Shown piece by piece: positions 58,523-64,000 of a stretch of 64,000 nucleotides of DNA. Position 1 is the first letter of the stretch. Every line of letters starts with the position of its first letter. Position numbers and translations under genes: made by a program. The DNA is from Peronospora farinosa (taxonomy: Eukaryota; Oomycota; Peronosporomycetes; Peronosporales; Peronosporaceae), in NCBI GenBank assembly GCA_947646735.1, contig CANTFK010000981.1:186001-250000 (forward strand), in the 5' to 3' direction. The notes below the pieces were generated by a model, which ran no database searches, was not told the DNA's origin, and worked only from the letters and a program-made list of their open reading frames with translations.

Positions 58523-59175
58523 CTTTTGCTCTTGCTTTTTAGCTCGTTGCTTTCAGCACGCTACTCTTTGCTCTTGATTTTTCTCTGCGCTTTGCCGTTT
58601 GCTCTTTTGCTCTGCGTTTTGCAGTTTGCGCTTTGGCTCTGTTCTTTTGCTTTCTTCTTCTTTGCACTACACACTGTGTTCTTTACTCTGCGTCGACGCT
58701 CTTGATGCTCATTTCTCCTGGTGCTTACAACTACTTTCGTTTCACATGTAGTACGGTGATCATAACGAGAGCAGGCACGGCATGGATCTTGTTAGCTGGT
58801 ACAATCTCATGTAGCGCTATGAAGAGGCGCAAGGCGAGTGTGTAGTAAGACTCGATCCCGGGTCCGGCTGACAATGCTGTGCAGCACCTGACGCGTTGCT
58901 TGTCTTTAGCCTTGCAGGTCACGGAGATGACGCGTGGTCATCGTTGAGTTGTATGAGCGAGTGCGGTTGCCCCGTGAATGCGTAGAGTGCTCGTTGAGCA
59001 TGGTGTTCGCTGACGCTATCCGTGGTATGTCTGTGAGTCTGTGATAGTGACGTGGGGGCTCGAAGGAGTGCGTTGGGGGAGCAGGATATGGTGCGGTGTG
59101 CATAGGAGTGTGGTTGTGTGTAGGAGTGCGTTTGTTTTGTTTGTGAAACTGTGTGTGCTGTCGATGGTGCAGGAA

Positions 59176-59247
59176 TTCTCGTTAGTATAGTGGTTAGTAT
59201 ACCCGCCTGTCACGCGGGTGACCCGGGTTCAATTCCCGGACGGGAAG
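59176..59247 (+). tRNA. tRNA-Asp(GTC), copy 26
   Basis: Intact T-stem; 725 bp from copy 25, where the TTTTGCTC tract is contracted. Confidence 0.95.
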
Positions 59248-59899
59248 CTTTTGCTCTTGCTTTTAGCTCGTTGCTTTCAGCACGCTACTCTTTGCTCTTG
59301 ATTTTTCTCTGCGCTTTGCCGTTTGCTCTTTTGCTCTGCGTTTTGCAGTTTGCGCTTTGGCTCTGTTCTTTTGCTTTCTTCTTCTTTGCACTACACACTG
59401 TGTTCTTTACTCTGCGTCGACGCTCTTGGTGCTCGTTTCTCCTGGTGCTTACAACTACTTTCGTTTCACATGTAGTACGGTGATCATAACGAGAGCAGGC
59501 ACGGCATGGATCTTGTTAGCTGGTACAATCTCATGTAGCGCTATGAAGAGGCGCAAGGCGAGTGTGTAGTAAGACTCGATCCCGGGTCCGGCTGACAATG
59601 CTGTGCAGCACCTGACGCGTTGCTTGTCTTTAGCCTTGCAGGTCACGGAGATGACGCGTGGTCATCGTTGAGTTGTATGAGCGAGTGCGGTTGCCCCGTG
59701 AATGCGCAGAGTGCTCGTTGAGCATGGTGTTCGCTGACGCTATCCGTGGTATGTCTGTGAGTCTGTGACAGTGACGTGGGGGCTCGAAGGAGTGCGTTGG
59801 GGGAGCAGGATATGGTGCGGTGTGCATCGGAGTGTGGTTGTGTGTAGGAGTGCGTTTGTTTTGTTTGTGAAACTGTGTGTGCTGTCGATGGTGCAGGAA

Positions 59900-59971
59900 T
59901 TCTCGTTAGTATAGTGGTTAGTATACCCGCCTGTCACGCGGGTGACCCGGGTTCAATTCCCGGACGGGAAG
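59900..59971 (+). tRNA. tRNA-Asp(GTC), copy 27
   Basis: Intact T-stem; 724 bp from copy 26. Confidence 0.95.
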
Positions 59972-60634
59972 CTTTTGCTCTTGCTTTTGCTCTTGCTTTT
60001 GCTCGTTGCTTTCAGCACGCTACTCTTTGCTCTTGATTTTTCTCTGCGCTTTGCCGTTTGCTCTTTTGCTCTGCGTTTTGCAGTTTGCGCTTTGGCTCTG
60101 TTCTTTTGCTTTTTTCTTCTTTGCACTACACACTGTGTTCTTTACTCTGCGTCGACGCTCTTGGTGCTCGTTTCTCCTGGTGCTTACAACTACTTTCGTT
60201 TCACATGTAGTACGGTGATCATAACGAGAGCAGGCACGGCATGGATCTTGTTAGCTGGTACAATCTCATGTAGCGCTATGAAGAGGCGCAAGGCGAGTGT
60301 GTAGTAAGACTCGATCCCGGGTCCGGCTGACAATGCTGTGCAGCACCTGACGCGTTGCTTGTCTTTAGCCTTGCAGGTCACGGAGATGACGCGTGGTCAT
60401 CGTTGAGTTGTATGAGCGAGTGCGGTTGCCCCGTGAATGCGCAGAGTGCTCGTTGAGCATGGTGTTCGCTGACGCTATCCGTGGTATGTCTGTGAGTCTG
60501 TGACAGTGACGTGGGGGCTCGAAGGAGTGCGTTGGGGGAGCAGGATATGGTGCGGTGTGCATCGGAGTGTGGTTGTGTGTAGGAGTGCGTTTGTTTTGTT
60601 TGTGAAACTGTGTGTGCTGTCGATGGTGCAGGAA

Positions 60635-60706
60635 TTCTCGTTAGTATAGTGGTTAGTATACCCGCCTGTCACGCGGGTGACCCGGGTTCAATTCCCGGAC
60701 GGGAAG
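60635..60706 (+). tRNA. tRNA-Asp(GTC), copy 28
   Basis: Intact T-stem; 735 bp from copy 27. Confidence 0.95.
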
Positions 60707-61370
60707 CTTTTGCTCTTGCTTTTGCTCTTGCTTTAGCTCGTTGCTTTCAGCACGCTACTCTTTGCTCTTGATTTTTCTCTGCGCTTTGCCGTTTGCTCTT
60801 TTGCTTCTGCGTTTTGCAGTTTGCGCTTTGGCTCTGTTCTTTTGCTTTCTTCTTCTTTGCACTACACACTGTGTTCTTTACTCTGCGTCGACGCTCTTGG
60901 TGCTCGTTTCTCCTGGTGCTTACAACTACTTTCGTTTCACATGTAGTACGGTGATCATAACGAGAGCAGGCACGGCACGGATCTTGTTAGCTGGTACAAT
61001 CTCATGTAGCGCTATGAAGAGGCGCAAGGCGAGTGTGTAGTAAGACTCGATCCCGGGTCCGGCTGACAATGCTGTGCAGCACCTGACGCGTTGCTTGTCT
61101 TTAGCCTTGCAGGTCACGGAGATGACGCGTGGTCATCGTTGAGTTGTATGAGCGAGTGCGGTTGCCCCGTGAATGCGCAGAGTGCTCGTTGAGCATGGTG
61201 TTCGCTGACGCTATCCGTGGTATGTCTGTGAGTCTGTGACAGTGACGTGGGGGCTCGAAGGAGTGCGTTGGGGGAGCAGGATATGGTGCGGTGTGCATCG
61301 GAGTGTGGTTGTGTGTAGGAGTGCGTTTGTTTTGTTTGTGAAACTGTGTGTGCTGTCGATGGTGCAGGAA

Positions 61371-61442
61371 TTCTCGTTAGTATAGTGGTTAGTATACCCG
61401 CCTGTCACGCGGGTGACCCGGGTTCAATTCCCGGACGGGAAG
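61371..61442 (+). tRNA. tRNA-Asp(GTC), copy 29
   Basis: Intact T-stem; 736 bp from copy 28. Confidence 0.95.
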
Positions 61443-62099
61443 CTTTTGCTCTTGCTTTTGCTTTAGCTCGTTGCTTTCAGCACGCTACTCTTTGCTCTTG
61501 ATTTTTCTCTGCGCTTTGCCGTTTGCTCTTTTGCTCTGCGTTTTGCAGTTTGCGCTTTGGCTCTGTTCTTTTGCTTTCTTCTTCTTTGCACTACACACTG
61601 TGTTCTTTACTCTGCGTCGACGCTCTTGGTGCTCGTTTCTCCTGGTGCTTACAACTACTTTCGTTTCACATGTAGTACGGTGATCATAACGAGAGCAGGC
61701 ACGGCACGGATCTTGTTAGCTGGTACAATCTCATGTAGCGCTATGAAGAGGCGCAAGGCGAGTGTGTAGTAAGACTCGATCCCGGGTCCGGCTGACAATG
61801 CTGTGCAGCACCTGACGCGTTGCTTGTCTTTAGCCTTGCAGGTCACGGAGATGACGCGTGGTCATCGTTGAGTTGTATGAGCGAGTGCGGTTGCCCCGTG
61901 AATGCGCAGAGTGCTCGTTGAGCATGGTGTTCGCTGACGCTATCCGTGGTATGTCTGTGAGTCTGTGACAGTGACGTGGGGGCTCGAAGGAGTGCGTTGG
62001 GGGAGCAGGATATGGTGCGGTGTGCATCGGAGTGTGGTTGTGTGTAGGAGTGCGTTTGTTTTGTTTGTGAAACTGTGTGTGCTGTCGATGGTGCAGGAA

Positions 62100-62171
62100 T
62101 TCTCGTTAGTATAGTGGTTAGTATACCCGCCTGTCACGCGGGTGACCCGGGTTCAATTCCCGGACGGGAAG
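62100..62171 (+). tRNA. tRNA-Asp(GTC), copy 30
   Basis: Intact T-stem; 729 bp from copy 29. The following tract has a private TGCTCGAACTTTGC sequence. Confidence 0.95.
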
Positions 62172-62826
62172 CTTTTGCTCTTGCTTTTGCTCGAACTTTG
62201 CTTTCAGCACGCTACTCTTTGCTCTTGATTTTTCTCTGCGCTTTGCCGTTTGCTCTTTTGCTCTGCGTTTTGCAGTTTGCGCTTTGGCTCTGTTCTTTTG
62301 CTTTCTTCTTCTTTGCACTACACACTGTGTTCTTTACTCTGCGTCGACGCTCTTGGTGCTCGTTTCTCCTGGTGCTTACAACTACTTTCGTTTCACATGT
62401 AGTACGGTGATCATAACGAGAGCAGGCACGGCACGGATCTTGTTAGCTGGTACAATCTCATGTAGCGCTATGAAGAGGCGCAAGGCGAGTGTGTAGTAAG
62501 ACTCGATCCCGGGTCCGGCTGACAATGCTGTGCAGCACCTGACGCGTTGCTTGTCTTTAGCCTTGCAGGTCACGGAGATGACGCGTGGTCATCGTTGAGT
62601 TGTATGAGCGAGTGCGGTTGCCCCGTGAATGCGCAGAGTGCTCGTTGAGCATGGTGTTCGCTGACGCTATCCGTGGTATGTCTGTGAGTCTGTGACAGTG
62701 ACGTGGGGGCTCGAAGGAGTGCGTTGGGGGAGCAGGATATGGTGCGGTGTGCATCGGAGTGTGGTTGTGTGTAGGAGTGCGTTTGTTTTGTTTGTGAAAC
62801 TGTGTGTGCTGTCGATGGTGCAGGAA

Positions 62827-62898
62827 TTCTCGTTAGTATAGTGGTTAGTATACCCGCCTGTCACGCGGGTGACCCGGGTTCAATTCCCGGACGGGAAG
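62827..62898 (+). tRNA. tRNA-Asp(GTC), copy 31
   Basis: Intact T-stem; 727 bp from copy 30. Confidence 0.95.
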
Positions 62899-63559
62899 CT
62901 TTTGCTCTTGCTTTTGCTCGCTTTAGCTCGTTGCTTTCAGCACGCTACTCTTTGCTCTTGATTTTTCTCTGCGCTTTGCCGTTTGCTCTTTTGCTCTGCG
63001 TTTTGCAGTTTGCGCTTTGGCTCTGTTCTTTTGCTTTCTTCTTCTTTGCACTACACACTGTGTTCTTTACTCTGCGTCGACGCTCTTGGTGCTCGTTTCT
63101 CCTGGTGCTTACAACTACTTTCGTTTCACATGTAGTACGGTGATCATAACGAGAGCAGGCACGGCACGGATCTTGTTAGCTGGTACAATCTCATGTAGCG
63201 CTATGAAGAGGCGCAAGGCGAGTGTGTAGTAAGACTCGATCCCGGGTCCGGCTGACAATGCTGTGCAGCACCTGACGCGTTGCTTGTCTTTAGCCTTGCA
63301 GGTCACGGAGATGACGCGTGGTCATCGTTGAGCTGTATGAGCGAGTGCGGTTGCCCCGTGAATGCGCAGAGTGCTCGTTGAGCATGGTGTTCGCTGACGC
63401 TATCCGTGGTATGTCTGTGAGTCTGTGACAGTGACGTGGGGGCTCGAAGGAGTGCGTTGGGGGAGCAGGATATGGTGCGGTGTGCATCGGAGTGTGGTTG
63501 TGTGTAGGAGTGCGTTTGTTTTGTTTGTGAAACTGTGTGTGCTGTCGATGGTGCAGGAA

Positions 63560-63631
63560 TTCTCGTTAGTATAGTGGTTAGTATACCCGCCTGTCACGCG
63601 GGTGACCCGGGTTCAATTCCCGGACGGGAAG
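63560..63631 (+). tRNA. tRNA-Asp(GTC), copy 32
   Basis: Intact T-stem; 733 bp from copy 31. The window ends inside its spacer. Confidence 0.95.
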
Positions 63632-64000
63632 CTTTTGCTCTTGCTTTTGCTCTTGCTTTAGCTCGTTGCTTTCAGCACGCTACTCTTTGCTCTTGATTTT
63701 TCTCTGCGCTTTGCCGTTTGCTCTTTTGCTCTGCGTTTTGCAGTTTGCGCTTTGGCTCTGTTCTTTTGCTTTCTTCTTCTTTGCACTACACACTGTGTTC
63801 TTTACTCTGCGTCGACGCTCTTGGTGCTCGTTTCTCCTGGTGCTTACAACTACTTTCGTTTCACATGTAGTACGGTGATCATAACGAGAGCAGGCACGGC
63901 ACGGATCTTGTTAGCTGGTACAATCTCATGTAGCGCTATGAAGAGGCGCAAGGCGAGTGTGTAGTAAGACTCGATCCCGGGTCCGGCTGACAATGCTGTG

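Larger units (their letters stand above)
40691..64000 (+). repeat. tandem array of about 737-bp units, each with one tRNA-Asp gene (32 copies, continues past the window)
   Basis: The unit begins near GCGGTGTGCATAGGAGTGTGG, carries the tRNA about 80 bp later, then a pyrimidine-rich TTTTGCTC tract, then about 450 bp of unique spacer ending TCAGGATATGGT. tRNA-to-tRNA distance is 735-738 bp in most units. It drops to 724-733 bp in some outer units, mainly through loss of TTGCTCTTGCTT repeats. Units are nearly identical over the full length, and all are in the same orientation. No protein gene is convincing: frames on both strands recur only because the DNA is repeated, and spacer indels shift or end them. 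Confidence 0.97.

Noticed and set aside
40816..63964. Many recurring frames of 63-138 codons on both strands of the array, including leucine-rich and Lys/Arg-rich ones
   Set aside because: They recur because the DNA is tandemly repeated. They cover the tRNA and the TTTTGCTC tract, and indels between units move or end them. There is no domain, splice signal or codon-level conservation.
40691..64000. CRISPR array
   Set aside because: Units are about 737 bp and contain a eukaryotic tRNA; spacers are repeated rather than unique, and no cas gene is present.

Overview
The window reads as nuclear DNA of an oomycete (Phytophthora or downy-mildew type). The support is a fused TrpC-TrpF tryptophan gene, compact genes with short GT-AG introns of about 60-95 nt, a near-exact match to the oomycete initiator promoter motif at 33671-33686, and degenerate Copia, LINE and MULE-like elements. 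I cannot name the species.

Layout. Positions 1-21,000 are a graveyard of nested, broken transposons. Two Copia remnants lie on the minus strand (1-1722, 2014-4085). The 3' tail of a LINE follows (4110-5350). A longer LINE (5600-15665) carries an ORF1-like part, an OTU-type cysteine-protease-like domain, an endonuclease and a reverse transcriptase. A 1.7 kb element with two C-rich minisatellites (8288-9970) interrupts it and is flanked by a 5-bp duplication. A third Copia remnant lies at 16860-18720, flanked by copies of a dispersed repeat called R1 here.

Positions 21,367-39,611 are a gene block. In order it holds a broken GH47 alpha-mannosidase, an AT-hook/zinc protein, a short Qc-type SNARE, an inverted paralogue of the AT-hook protein, a 1078-aa non-canonical poly(A)/poly(U) polymerase, the TrpC-TrpF fusion (with one frameshift near its start), a DUF3605-like protein, a leucine-rich-repeat protein and the kinetochore protein NUF2. 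These look like ordinary housekeeping genes; nothing suggests a shared pathway.

From 40,691 to the right edge there is only a tandem array of a unit of about 737 bp. Each unit carries one tRNA-Asp(GTC) gene. I count 32 copies and the array runs off the window. The first 24 copies share one base change that breaks a T-stem pair and alters the last base of the B box. The last 8 have the intact sequence. Superimposed two-unit repeats point to repeated unequal exchange. This array is the most striking feature of the window. A MULE/FAR1-like fragment and a truncated R1 copy sit at its left border.
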